A stretch of DNA of 64,000 nt from positions 1,612,001 to 1,676,000 of the forward strand of contig JAYQTB010000004.1 in NCBI GenBank assembly GCA_038147195.1, in the 5' to 3' direction. The notes under the pieces are model-generated. The model saw only the letters and a list, made by a program, of their open reading frames with translations, searched no databases and had not been told where the DNA came from. Both the position numbers and the translations under genes were made by a program. Each line of letters begins with the position of its first letter. Position 1 is the stretch's first letter. This DNA is from Eutrophocola salsuginis (lineage in GTDB: Bacteria > Pseudomonadota > Gammaproteobacteria > Pseudomonadales > Pseudohongiellaceae). Below, piece after piece: positions 8,573-16,418 of this stretch.

Positions 8573-9352
8573 ATGGCAACCAAAAAATCCCCCGCAAAGA
8601 GCAAAGCCAAAGCCAAAGTGAAAGCAACTCCCAAGGCCAAAAAAGCCAAGTTGAAAGCAGCTCCCAAGGCCAAAAAAGCCAAGTTGAAAGCAGCTCCCAA
8701 GGCCAAAAAAGCCAAGTTGAAAGCAGCTCCCAAGGCCAAAAAAGCCAAGGCAGCACCCAAGGCCAAAAAAGCCAACGCAGCACCAAAGGCCAAGAAAGCC
8801 AACGCAGCACCAAAGGCCAAGAAAGTCAAGGCAGCACCCAAAGCCAAAAAAGCCGTAACAAAAGCATCATCCAAAATCCCCGCTAAAGCTACAGCCACCA
8901 CCCTGGCGCTAGCTGCAGTCAAAGCATCGGAAAAACATATGCAGGCCAGAGGTTTCATTCCTTACAAAATCAAACGTGGTGAGGAGTACATGAATGAAGT
9001 TCAGAAAGAGCACTTCAAGAATATTTTGCTTAGTTGGCGCAATAACCTGATGGAAGAAGTCGACCGCACCGTGCTCCACATGCAGGATGAGGCAGCGAAT
9101 CCACCAGACCCAGCCGACCGTGCCACCCTGGAAGAAGAATTCAGCATCGAACTGCGTACACGAGATCGTGAACGCCGGTTGATCAAGAAAATCGACAACA
9201 CCATTGAACTGATCGCCAACGATGATTATGGCTGGTGTGATTCCTGCGGCGTCGAAATTGGTATTCGCCGCCTTGAAGCCAGGCCAACCGCCAACAAATG
9301 CATCGATTGTAAAACCCTGGACGAGATTAAGGAAAAACAGCTTGGCGCCTAA
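8573..9352 (+). CDS. dksA: DksA RNA-polymerase regulator with long Lys/Ala/Pro-rich N-terminal tail
   Basis: The C-terminal 135 residues are canonical DksA, which enters the RNA polymerase secondary channel and acts with ppGpp. They include GEEYMNE, the coiled-coil tip with DPADRAT, and the zinc finger CDSCGVEIGIRR...CIDCKTL. Ahead lies a tail of about 110 residues absent from E. coli DksA (151 residues), built from repeats of PKAKKAKLKAA and resembling histone H1 or AlgP C-termini. The start is uncertain: ATG 8573 has AGGA immediately before it, and an in-frame TTG lies at 8561. The neighbour gluQ downstream is the expected one. Confidence 0.93.
   Translation: MATKKSPAKSKAKAKVKATPKAKKAKLKAAPKAKKAKLKAAPKAKKAKLKAAPKAKKAKAAPKAKKANAAPKAKKANAAPKAKKVKAAPKAKKAVTKASSKIPAKATATTLALAAVKASEKHMQARGFIPYKIKRGEEYMNEVQKEHFKNILLSWRNNLMEEVDRTVLHMQDEAANPPDPADRATLEEEFSIELRTRDRERRLIKKIDNTIELIANDDYGWCDSCGVEIGIRRLEARPTANKCIDCKTLDEIKEKQLGA
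8621..8853 (+). repeat. 33-bp and 24-bp in-frame tandem repeats in dksA
   Basis: The 33-base unit beginning AAAGCAGCTCCCAAGG is present three times in a row at 8621-8719 (the first copy with one base change, the next two identical). A truncated copy follows, and then shorter 24-base units coding KAAPKAKK or NAAPKAKK. All units keep the reading frame of dksA. The near-identity of the DNA suggests recent slippage expansion. Confidence 0.9.
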
Positions 9353-9416
9353 TCGGCAGCCCAGATTTTAATTTTCCATTAGACAAACTTTTGGTTTGCA
9401 CCCGGAGCTTTAGGCA

Positions 9417-10325
9417 ATGAATGGTAAAGCTTCCGGTAGCACTTCGCGAAATGGCTATATCGGCCGATTCGCTCCTTCACCCTCGGGTCCTCTGCACATG
9501 GGTTCACTAGTTGCCGCTCTGGCATCCTGGTGTGATGCCCGCAGTAATGGCGGCACTTGGCTCATGCGTATGGAAGACCTCGATCCGCCTCGGGAAAGCC
9601 CGGAAGCCGCTGACCAGATCCTTTTTACCATCGAGGCACTCGGCCTGCACTGGGATGGTGCCGTGCTGTACCAAAGTTTGCGCCACGACGCCTACCAGCA
9701 AGCGATTGCCGAACTTGCCCGGCAAGAACTGGTGTTTGCCTGCGACTGCACCCGCCAGCAGATACAAGAAAATGATGGCATTTATCCCGGCACCTGCCGC
9801 GACCGCAGCCTGGCTAACAGACCCGAAATGGCTCTGCGTTGTCGTGTGACCGGCACCACTCTAGCATTCGTCGACCGCATTCAGGGACGGCAGCAACAGA
9901 ACCTGGAAAAGGAAGTCGGGGATTTTGTCATTCGCCGCAAGGATGGCCTGTTTGCCTATCAGCTGGCCGTCGTGGTAGATGATGCCTGGCAGGGCATCAC
10001 TGATATCGTGCGCGGTATCGACCTCATGGATTCGACGCCACGGCAATGCTACCTGCAGCAACTCCTGGGCTACCCTGGTCCTACCTACGCTCATATTCCC
10101 GTCATCGTGAACCGTGAAGGACAGAAACTGAGCAAGCAGCACATGGCCAAACCCATCGACCCGACCCGGCCGGCACCACTGCTGCTAACCGCCCTCACCT
10201 ATCTTAACCAGAACCCCGACCCCGCGCTGACCGGAGCTGCTCCTTGCGACATCCTGGCGTGGGCAGTTAGCCACTGGGACCCCGGCCGGCTGACCGGCAT
10301 TGCTGCCCTTCAAGAACCACACTGA
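9417..10325 (+). CDS. gluQ: Glutamyl-Q tRNA(Asp) synthetase
   Basis: Truncated class I glutamyl-tRNA synthetase paralogue that attaches glutamate to the queuosine base of tRNA-Asp. It has the catalytic core but no anticodon-binding domain (302 residues against about 470 in GltX). GRFAPSPSGPLHMGSL carries the HIGH-type signature, ADQILFTIEALGLHWDG follows, and QKLSKQ near residue 238 is the KMSKS equivalent. The zinc site is CDCTRQQI...YPGTC. It directly follows dksA, the standard arrangement in Gammaproteobacteria, with a 64-base gap. Confidence 0.95.
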   Translation: MNGKASGSTSRNGYIGRFAPSPSGPLHMGSLVAALASWCDARSNGGTWLMRMEDLDPPRESPEAADQILFTIEALGLHWDGAVLYQSLRHDAYQQAIAELARQELVFACDCTRQQIQENDGIYPGTCRDRSLANRPEMALRCRVTGTTLAFVDRIQGRQQQNLEKEVGDFVIRRKDGLFAYQLAVVVDDAWQGITDIVRGIDLMDSTPRQCYLQQLLGYPGPTYAHIPVIVNREGQKLSKQHMAKPIDPTRPAPLLLTALTYLNQNPDPALTGAAPCDILAWAVSHWDPGRLTGIAALQEPH

Positions 10326-10541
10326 GCCTGTCACGTTTAGTAGCAGCATTCGCTAAATCCGGTCCACGGCCATGCTGTGCTGCAAAATAGTCATTTTCGA
10401 GTCCGAAATTGTCAGGATTCCAGAAAAATGTGTAGAAAAGAAACAGTATTATTTGTTACTTTTGGCGGAAATGCCGGATTACTGCTCGAAAGCAGCCTGT
10501 GAATACCGGCTTATCAACCCATTGAGACCCGTTGAGATTGC

Positions 10542-11921
10542 ATGCAGCACATCCTGATAGTTGAAGACGACAAGGAGCTCCGCAAGGCGCTGCGCCGACT
10601 GCTGGAACGGAGTGGATTTGACGTCATCGAATCCGGAACGGCCGAAGAAACGGCCGATCTCGATCTCGACAAGTTCGCGGTGATCATCGCTAACCTGCGA
10701 CTTCCCGGCGCACCCGGCACCACCCTAATACGGCGGACCATCACCCCTGTACTGATCCTGACCCGTTATGCCAGCATGCGCACCGCTATAGATTCATTGA
10801 AGATCGGTGCTATCAATTATCTCTCTATTCCATTGAATCATGATGAAATTCTCACTGCCATCAACCGTCTTCTGACCGAAAACGCCAAGGAGAAAAACCG
10901 GGAGGATGCGGAGGCGCGCACCAGTGACGAACCAGTGAGGGGCATGGTCGGTCATTGCCCGAATATGCGGGAACTGTTTCGCCGCATTCGCAAGGTCGCC
11001 CAGACCAATTCTTCGGTCCTGATCATGGGGGAATCCGGTACGGGCAAGGAACTCGTTGCCAGGGCCCTTCATGAAGCGAGTACACGCAAGGATGCCACCC
11101 TGGTGTCAGTCAACTGTGCCGCCATACCGGAAAACCTTATCGAGTCAGAACTGTTCGGACATGAAAAAGGCGTCTTGCCCGGGGCCAACTCGATACGCAC
11201 CGGCCTGGTGGAAAACGCCAACAATGGTACGTTATTTCTCGATGAAATCGGAGAATTGCCGTTGGATGCTCAGGCCAGACTGCTACGCGTCCTTGAGGAA
11301 AACGAAATACGCAAGGTGGGTTCAGTACAGTCCTTGAAAGTTGATATCCGCCTGGTTGCGGCAACCGCCCGCGACCTGAAACAGTTGGTTAGTGAAGGAC
11401 GTTTTCGAGAGGACCTATTCTACCGGATAAATGTCATGCCCCTGCAGATACCGCCGCTACGTGAGCGCTGCTCCGACATCCTGGAACTGGCCGACAGGAA
11501 GCTCGAGATCTGTTGCAATCGCCTGGATGTTGCTCAGAAAAAATTCAGTGCAGATGCAATTCAAGCCATCTCCACCTACCCCTGGCCCGGCAACGTGCGT
11601 GAGCTAGAAAATGCCATAGAGCGTGCAGTCATCATGACCGAAGGTGAGGACATTCCTATGGACCTGCTGGGGCTAGATGTCAAACTGGTGAAGATCGATT
11701 CACTGGCGACCCAGGCGCAGTTAAAAGCAAATGAACAGGAGCACTTGGATGAGCTGTCGGCTAAGAACCTCTCGTTGAAAGATTATTTCCAGCGTTTCGT
11801 CCTCGAACACCAGGATCAGATGAATGAAACCGAACTGGCGAGAAAGCTCGGCATCAGTCGCAAGTGCCTGTGGGAGCGTCGCCAGCGTTTCAATATTCCC
11901 CGCAAGAAGAAAAAACGCTGA
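10542..11921 (+). CDS. cbrB: CbrB-type NtrC-family response regulator with degenerate receiver and sigma-54 loop
   Basis: 459 residues: receiver (1-115), AAA+ domain (135-370), Fis-type helix-turn-helix at the end (NETELARKLGISRKCLWERR). Position between gluQ and pcnB plus the C-terminal LSLKDYF...LWERRQRFNIPRK identify it as the CbrB orthologue, the carbon/nitrogen regulator of pseudomonads. Key sites are altered. The phosphoacceptor Asp is Asn51 (IIANLRLPG) and the conserved Lys is Ile96 (YLSIPL), although Asp9/Asp10 and Thr74 remain. The sigma-54 contact loop GAFTGA is GVLPGA (210-215). Walker A GESGTGKE, Walker B LFLDEIGE and WPGNVRELEN are intact. The partner kinase gene cbrA is absent. 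It probably binds DNA and ATP without phosphorylation or sigma-54 (inference). Confidence 0.88.
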   Translation: MQHILIVEDDKELRKALRRLLERSGFDVIESGTAEETADLDLDKFAVIIANLRLPGAPGTTLIRRTITPVLILTRYASMRTAIDSLKIGAINYLSIPLNHDEILTAINRLLTENAKEKNREDAEARTSDEPVRGMVGHCPNMRELFRRIRKVAQTNSSVLIMGESGTGKELVARALHEASTRKDATLVSVNCAAIPENLIESELFGHEKGVLPGANSIRTGLVENANNGTLFLDEIGELPLDAQARLLRVLEENEIRKVGSVQSLKVDIRLVAATARDLKQLVSEGRFREDLFYRINVMPLQIPPLRERCSDILELADRKLEICCNRLDVAQKKFSADAIQAISTYPWPGNVRELENAIERAVIMTEGEDIPMDLLGLDVKLVKIDSLATQAQLKANEQEHLDELSAKNLSLKDYFQRFVLEHQDQMNETELARKLGISRKCLWERRQRFNIPRKKKKR

Positions 11922-12108
11922 TCACCCGTTCCTTAACCCGTGTCCGCCTGGTTCGCCCAGGTAAGATCGGCAGTTAATCCGTTACGCTTATTCGCAAATC
12001 AGGTTACATTTCTAAACAGCATTGGCCGCAACCGTATGACCGGCTTTGATGGATCAGGCCTGCCTGCAAAGCCTGAATCGCGAAATATGAAAAAATTGTA
12101 TAAAGTGT

Positions 12109-12138
12109 TTGAAAATCGCTTGGGATGTGTCTTATATT
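12109..12138 (+). promoter_or_regulatory. Candidate sigma-70 promoter for the small RNA
   Basis: TTGAAA at 12109-12114, an 18-base spacer, and TATATT at 12133-12138. Transcription would begin near 12145. No good sigma-54 element (GG-N10-GC) was found in 11922-12150, whereas crcZ of Pseudomonas uses sigma-54. Confidence 0.45.
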
Positions 12139-12144
12139 TTTTTC

Positions 12145-12410
12145 AGCCTGCACACAAACAATGATAACAGCAGGCGTTCTTGACTTGAGTTAGCAGTCTT
12201 GTGCTGTCGCTTAGGAAAACGATAGAACTGGGAAACAGCAGTGATCCGAAGATTAAACTATAGGGTCAATAAAATTCAGGAAGGGCGATTCCCTTTTCAA
12301 ACAGCCAGATAGGCTGTATTACTGCAGACACGAATGCTGCACAAAATAATAACAATAATATAGAAACGCCTCATTAACAGGGGAAGTGCAATTCACTTCC
12401 CCTGTTTTAT
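12145..12410 (+). ncRNA. Candidate CrcZ-like Hfq-binding small RNA
   Basis: The 573-base gap between cbrB and pcnB has no convincing reading frame but contains an apparent transcription unit. A promoter is followed by a hairpin 12146-12175 (GCCTGC/GCAGGC) with an A-rich loop ACACAAACAATGATAACA. Further hairpins lie at 12281-12295 (AAGGG/CCCTT) and 12301-12317 (ACAGCC/GGCTGT). The single-stranded tract AATAATAACAATAATA follows at about 12346-12361, and a strong terminator ends the unit. A-rich AAnAAnAA tracts are the Hfq/Crc-binding signature of CrcZ and CrcY, and crcZ lies in exactly this position in Pseudomonas. The length would be about 265 nt (CrcZ about 400). Homology is inferred from position and motifs only. 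Confidence 0.5.
12376..12410 (+). terminator. Strong rho-independent terminator before pcnB
   Basis: Perfect 12-bp stem ACAGGGGAAGTG / CACTTCCCCTGT with loop CAATT, followed by TTTTAT. It would end the small-RNA transcript (or cbrB readthrough) 84 bases before pcnB. Confidence 0.9.
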
Positions 12411-12494
12411 ATGGGGAGTTCTCCTTCTCGCGCACGATTACGCGACCAAGGACTATCCGTGTAAAATAGCAGCTTCGCTGCAAGAGTCAGAATT

Positions 12495-13886
12495 TTGAGC
12501 CAAAAACCACCCTCCACACCCGATCACCCGGCATCGCCCTACCAGGTTCCGCTGCTAACTCCCGTCATTATCAACCGCGACCAGCACTGTATTTCCCGCA
12601 AACAGATCAGCCCGGGCTGCTTGCGCGTGCTTTACACCCTCAATGATGCCGGGTACAAGGCTTTTATCGTTGGTGGCGCCGTCAGGGATCTTTTGCTGTG
12701 CAAGCAGCCCAAGGATTTCGATGTCGCCACGGACGCTACCCCGGAACAGGTAAAAGCCGAATTCAGACATGCCCGCATCATCGGTCGCCGCTTTCGCATT
12801 GTGCACGTTACCATGGGCCGCGAGATAATTGAGGTCTCGACTTTTCGAGCCAGCAATACTGACAGCGTGGAAATCCAGGGCGAACGTCTTGCCCGCAGCG
12901 TGAATAATATCGATTCCGCCCATTCCCAGAGCGGAATGATTCTCAGGGATAACGTATACGGTACCCTAGAAGAAGATGTAGTACGCCGTGACTTCACAAT
13001 CAATGCCCTTTATTACACGGTTAAGAATTTCCAGGTGCATGATTATGTGCACGGCAAGGCTGACCTGGAAAACCGCTGCTTGCGCATGATCGGCGACCCG
13101 GAGAAGCGTTACCGAGAGGATCCCGTGAGGATCTTGCGCGCCATACGCCTGTCGGCGAAACTCGGCTTTGACATCGCCCCGGAAACGGAAGCGCCCATGC
13201 GCTCGCTGGCGCACCTGCTGGAATCCATTCCCGCCGCGCGCTTGTTCGATGAAGTGCTGAAAGTGTTTTTCGCCGGCCACTCCCAGGAAAGCTATGCCCT
13301 TCTGTGCAGGTATAACGTCTTCCGGTACCTGTTTCCAGCCACCGCTCGGGCCATGCAGGGTGACAACGGGCTTATGGAAAAAATCCTGCGCATAGCTTGT
13401 GCTAGTACCGACCAGCGTATTCACGCCATGAAGAGTGTCACGCCCGCCTTCCTGCTCGCTGCCATTCTGTGGCCAGCCCTTGACAGGCAGTACAAAGCAA
13501 ACTTGAATCGCAAGATGCCTCCCATGGTGGCCATGCATCATGCCGCCCAGGATATGATCAATGAACAGGTTGGCAGGATATCCATTCCCAAGCGGTTCAG
13601 CATTCCGATGCGCGAAATCTGGGAGTTTCAATTGCGTTTGCCGCGCCGGAAGCGTGCCAATTTGCTAATGAACCACAAGCGCTTCAGGGCAGCCTACGAC
13701 TTCCTGCTGCTGCGTGAACAGGCTGGAGAGGACCTTGAAGGGCTCGGCGCCTGGTGGACCGAGTACCAGACCGCCGACAATACACAACGTTTCAAAATGC
13801 TGTCATCACCAAGGCCCGGGCGGCATCATTCAAAATCCGGCAAACGCAGAGTAAAATCTTCTCGAAACAACCGAAGCGAAGGATAA
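12495..13886 (+). CDS. pcnB: Poly(A) polymerase I
   Basis: Adds 3' poly(A) tails that promote RNA decay. The nucleotidyltransferase motif GGAVRDLLLCKQPKDFDVATDATP (near residue 60-80) carries the catalytic Asp pair. RRFRIVHV and RRDFTINALYY follow, then the tRNA-nucleotidyltransferase-like segment YREDPVRILRAIRL, and a basic C-terminus (RPGRHHSKSGKRRVKSSRNN) as in E. coli. 463 residues match the family. The start appears to be TTG at 12495, since the aligned N-terminus (NRDQHCISRKQIS) begins well after it and no ATG precedes. The stop at 13886 lies 2 bases before a small ATG frame and 58 bases before the kinase gene. Confidence 0.94.
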   Translation: MSQKPPSTPDHPASPYQVPLLTPVIINRDQHCISRKQISPGCLRVLYTLNDAGYKAFIVGGAVRDLLLCKQPKDFDVATDATPEQVKAEFRHARIIGRRFRIVHVTMGREIIEVSTFRASNTDSVEIQGERLARSVNNIDSAHSQSGMILRDNVYGTLEEDVVRRDFTINALYYTVKNFQVHDYVHGKADLENRCLRMIGDPEKRYREDPVRILRAIRLSAKLGFDIAPETEAPMRSLAHLLESIPAARLFDEVLKVFFAGHSQESYALLCRYNVFRYLFPATARAMQGDNGLMEKILRIACASTDQRIHAMKSVTPAFLLAAILWPALDRQYKANLNRKMPPMVAMHHAAQDMINEQVGRISIPKRFSIPMREIWEFQLRLPRRKRANLLMNHKRFRAAYDFLLLREQAGEDLEGLGAWWTEYQTADNTQRFKMLSSPRPGRHHSKSGKRRVKSSRNNRSEG

Positions 13887-13944
13887 GGATGATTGAGGCC
13901 AGTCAGCCGGATGCATCCCCAATCTACCCTATAGCGGCAAGCCA

Positions 13945-14616
13945 GTGGTACAAGACATTAACAAATCCTCCTCCATCCCCCGTTACATCGCAGTTGAAGG
14001 CCCAATAGGGGTCGGCAAAACCAGCCTCGCCAAGCGCCTGGCCAAAAGCTTCAACTATGAAATCCTGCTGGAAAAAAGCGAGGATAACCCCTTCCTTGAA
14101 CGGTTTTATCGCGACCCGCGGCAGATGGCCCTGGCGACGCAGTTGTTCTTTCTCTTCCAGCGCGCCCAGCAAATCCAGGATCTGCGCCAGGACGATATGT
14201 TTGAGCCCGTAAGGGTGGCCGATTTCCTAATGGAAAAGGATCGTCTGTTTGCCCGCCAGAACCTGGACACCGATGAATTCAAGCTTTACCAGAACGTCTA
14301 TAAACACTTGACCATCGATGCCCCGCAGCCCGACCTGGTCATCTACCTGCAAGCACCCGTGGAGGTGCTGATCGAACGCATCCAGAAGCGTGGTATAGAG
14401 TCAGAACTGCTGATTGAAAAGCGCTATCTGGAGAACCTTAGTAATGCATACACCGAGTTTTTTCACTACTATGACGACTCTACATTGCTGGTGGTGAACA
14501 GTGCCGAGATCGATCTCGTCAATAACGACGAGGACTACGACCAGTTGCTGGATTACATCCTGACGACACGCAAGGGCAGTCGGAACTATTTCAACCCAAG
14601 ACCCACACTGCTTTAA
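13945..14616 (+). CDS. Deoxynucleoside kinase (deoxyadenosine/deoxyguanosine kinase family)
   Basis: Phosphorylates deoxynucleosides for salvage. The P-loop is VEGPIGVGKTSLA at the N-terminus, followed by LATQLFFLFQRAQQ, the DFLMEKDRLFA segment holding the family E/D-R-type catalytic region, and the lid RIQKRGIESE. 223 residues suit the family (about 210-220). The start is problematic: the frame is open only from 13897 and has no ATG before the P-loop, so GTG 13945 is chosen. A better-placed ATG with AAGGA (13889) is in another frame and stops at 14008, which may indicate translational coupling or a frameshift. It occupies the place of folK between pcnB and panB. Confidence 0.85.
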   Translation: MVQDINKSSSIPRYIAVEGPIGVGKTSLAKRLAKSFNYEILLEKSEDNPFLERFYRDPRQMALATQLFFLFQRAQQIQDLRQDDMFEPVRVADFLMEKDRLFARQNLDTDEFKLYQNVYKHLTIDAPQPDLVIYLQAPVEVLIERIQKRGIESELLIEKRYLENLSNAYTEFFHYYDDSTLLVVNSAEIDLVNNDEDYDQLLDYILTTRKGSRNYFNPRPTLL

Positions 14617-14675
14617 TATTTAACAGCACCTTTCGTTAATTGTTGCTATTCGAAAGTAACATCAGACAAAAATAG

Positions 14676-15470
14676 ATGAATAAAGTCACCGTCAACACAT
14701 TGCACAAGCTAAAAGCCGCCGGCGAGAAATTCGCATGCCTGACATGCTACGACGCGCTGTTTGCAGGGCTGTACGGTGACGCTGGTGTGGAAGTCATCCT
14801 GGTGGGAGACTCCCTCGGCATGGTCATCCAGGGACACGACACCACACTCCCTGTCACCATGGAGGATGTCATCTACCACATGACATGCGTCAAACGCGGC
14901 AGCAAGGGTTCACTGCTTATCGCCGACCTGCCATTCATGTCCTATGCCTCGGAAGCACAAACTCTAGAAAATGCCGCCCGCCTGATGCGCGCCGGCGCCC
15001 AGATGATAAAACTTGAAGGCGGCGCCTGGATCGCTGAATCCACGCGCCTGCTTGCTGAGCGCGGCATACCCGTTTGTTCGCACATGGGGCTGACCCCGCA
15101 GTCCGTCAATCGCATCGGCGGCTTCCTGGTCCAGGGCCGCGATCCGAACCAGGCCGATACCATGATAGAGGAAGCACGCCTCCTCGAAGCGTCCGGTGCC
15201 AGTTGCCTGCTCCTGGAATCCGTACCGTGTAAACTGGCCAGTATCATAAGCAAGGCGCTGAGCATCCCAGTGATCGGCATCGGTGCCGGTGTCGAGGTGG
15301 ATGGACAAATCATGGTGTTGCATGACCTGCTCGGCATCTCGCCAATAACGCCGAAATTCGTCAGGAATTTCCTTGCCGATTCCGACAATGGCATTCCCGG
15401 CGCCGTCGCTGCTTACGTCAAGGCCATCAAGGATGGCACCTTCCCCGGTCCCGAACATTCATACGATTAG
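14676..15470 (+). CDS. panB: 3-methyl-2-oxobutanoate hydroxymethyltransferase
   Basis: First committed step of pantothenate synthesis: transfers a hydroxymethyl group from 5,10-methylene-tetrahydrofolate to alpha-ketoisovalerate, giving ketopantoate. 264 residues in a TIM barrel. Motifs are ACLTCYDALFA, ILVGDSLGMVIQG (metal ligands Asp and Ser), IADLPFMSY, KLEGG, and IGIGAGVEVDGQIMVLHDLLG near the end. It begins at ATG 14676 and is followed by panC after 13 bases, so the two are co-transcribed. Confidence 0.97.
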   Translation: MNKVTVNTLHKLKAAGEKFACLTCYDALFAGLYGDAGVEVILVGDSLGMVIQGHDTTLPVTMEDVIYHMTCVKRGSKGSLLIADLPFMSYASEAQTLENAARLMRAGAQMIKLEGGAWIAESTRLLAERGIPVCSHMGLTPQSVNRIGGFLVQGRDPNQADTMIEEARLLEASGASCLLLESVPCKLASIISKALSIPVIGIGAGVEVDGQIMVLHDLLGISPITPKFVRNFLADSDNGIPGAVAAYVKAIKDGTFPGPEHSYD

Positions 15471-15483
15471 GCCTTCTACTGCA

Positions 15484-16332
15484 ATGCAGATTTTCGAAAC
15501 ACGGGATTCCCTGCAACTGGAACTCGAAGGATTGCGGCAATCTGGTAAGACTATCGGCCTGGTGCCAACCATGGGAAACCTGCATGACGGTCACCTGGCG
15601 CTGGTAGCAGCTGCATGCCAAAAAGCCGACTTCGTACTGGCCACCATTTTTGTCAATCCGCTGCAGTTTGGTCCCGCCGAGGATCTAGATAATTATCCAC
15701 GCACTCTCTCGGCCGACTGCGACATGCTCACTACTGCCGGATGCGATGCGGTGTTTGTTCCCGCTGAAAGTGACATCTATCCGAACGGACTGCAGGCACA
15801 GACACTGATCAGCGTCCCGGGATTGTCCGAAAAACATTGCGGCTCTAGCCGACCAGGGCATTTCGATGGTGTCTGCACCGTGGTTTGCAAATTGTTCAAT
15901 CTGACACATCCCGACATCGCCTTTTTCGGGGAAAAAGATTACCAGCAACTGCAGGTGATCCGAAAAATGACCACCGACCTGTGCATACCGATCAAGATTG
16001 AAGGGGTACCCATCGTAAGGAATGCCAGCGGCCTGGCGTTGAGCTCCCGCAACGGCTATCTCGACGACGAGCAGATGTCGCTTGCGCCGCTGCTGCATGA
16101 ACGCCTCCAGGACACGGGTAATTCCATCAAAGGCGGTCATACTGACTTCGCCGCGCTGGAAGCCGAAGCAAAGACTGCTCTGGACGCAGCAGGATTCAGA
16201 ACCGACTACTTCACAATCTGCAATGCCAGCACCCTGGATGCAGCCCGACCAGCTGATACTGACCTCGTCATTCTCGCTGCAGCATGGCTCGGCAAGACAC
16301 GCCTTATCGACAATATTCAAATCAGCCGCTGA
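15484..16332 (+). CDS. panC: Pantothenate synthetase
   Basis: ATP-dependent condensation of pantoate with beta-alanine. 282 residues from ATG 15484, which aligns with known PanC N-termini (MQIFETRDSLQ). The nucleotide-binding motifs are VPTMGNLHDGHLALV (HIGH type), FVNPLQFGPAEDLDNYPR, GEKDYQQLQVIRKM and LSSRNGYLDDEQ (KMSKS type). The frame remains open 111 bases further upstream, but that part overlaps panB and is not family-like. beta-Alanine for this step comes from PanD, whose gene lies 1.6 kb downstream beyond two inserted genes. Confidence 0.97.
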   Translation: MQIFETRDSLQLELEGLRQSGKTIGLVPTMGNLHDGHLALVAAACQKADFVLATIFVNPLQFGPAEDLDNYPRTLSADCDMLTTAGCDAVFVPAESDIYPNGLQAQTLISVPGLSEKHCGSSRPGHFDGVCTVVCKLFNLTHPDIAFFGEKDYQQLQVIRKMTTDLCIPIKIEGVPIVRNASGLALSSRNGYLDDEQMSLAPLLHERLQDTGNSIKGGHTDFAALEAEAKTALDAAGFRTDYFTICNASTLDAARPADTDLVILAAAWLGKTRLIDNIQISR

Positions 16333-16418
16333 AACTCGTCGGCTTTATTTGTGCCATTCATTGGCATAGTATTGATTTCTTCCTGCTGTAAATAATCTGA
16401 CCCGGGCAACCAAATTTC

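Noticed and set aside
8621..8853. Possible CRISPR-like repeat array
   Set aside because: Repeats are contiguous without spacers and keep the dksA reading frame, so they are coding tandem repeats.
8547..8958. Hydrophobic repeat proteins on the minus strand opposite dksA
   Set aside because: They are simply the reverse reading of the Lys/Ala/Pro repeat; no start signal or other support.
12040..12080. Sigma-54 promoter for the small RNA
   Set aside because: The best candidate (TGG-ATCAGGCCT-GC) has a 9-base spacing instead of 10 and poor flanks.
12966..13631. 221-codon frame on the minus strand
   Set aside because: Antisense to pcnB, whose full set of motifs is intact; no domain in the antisense frame.
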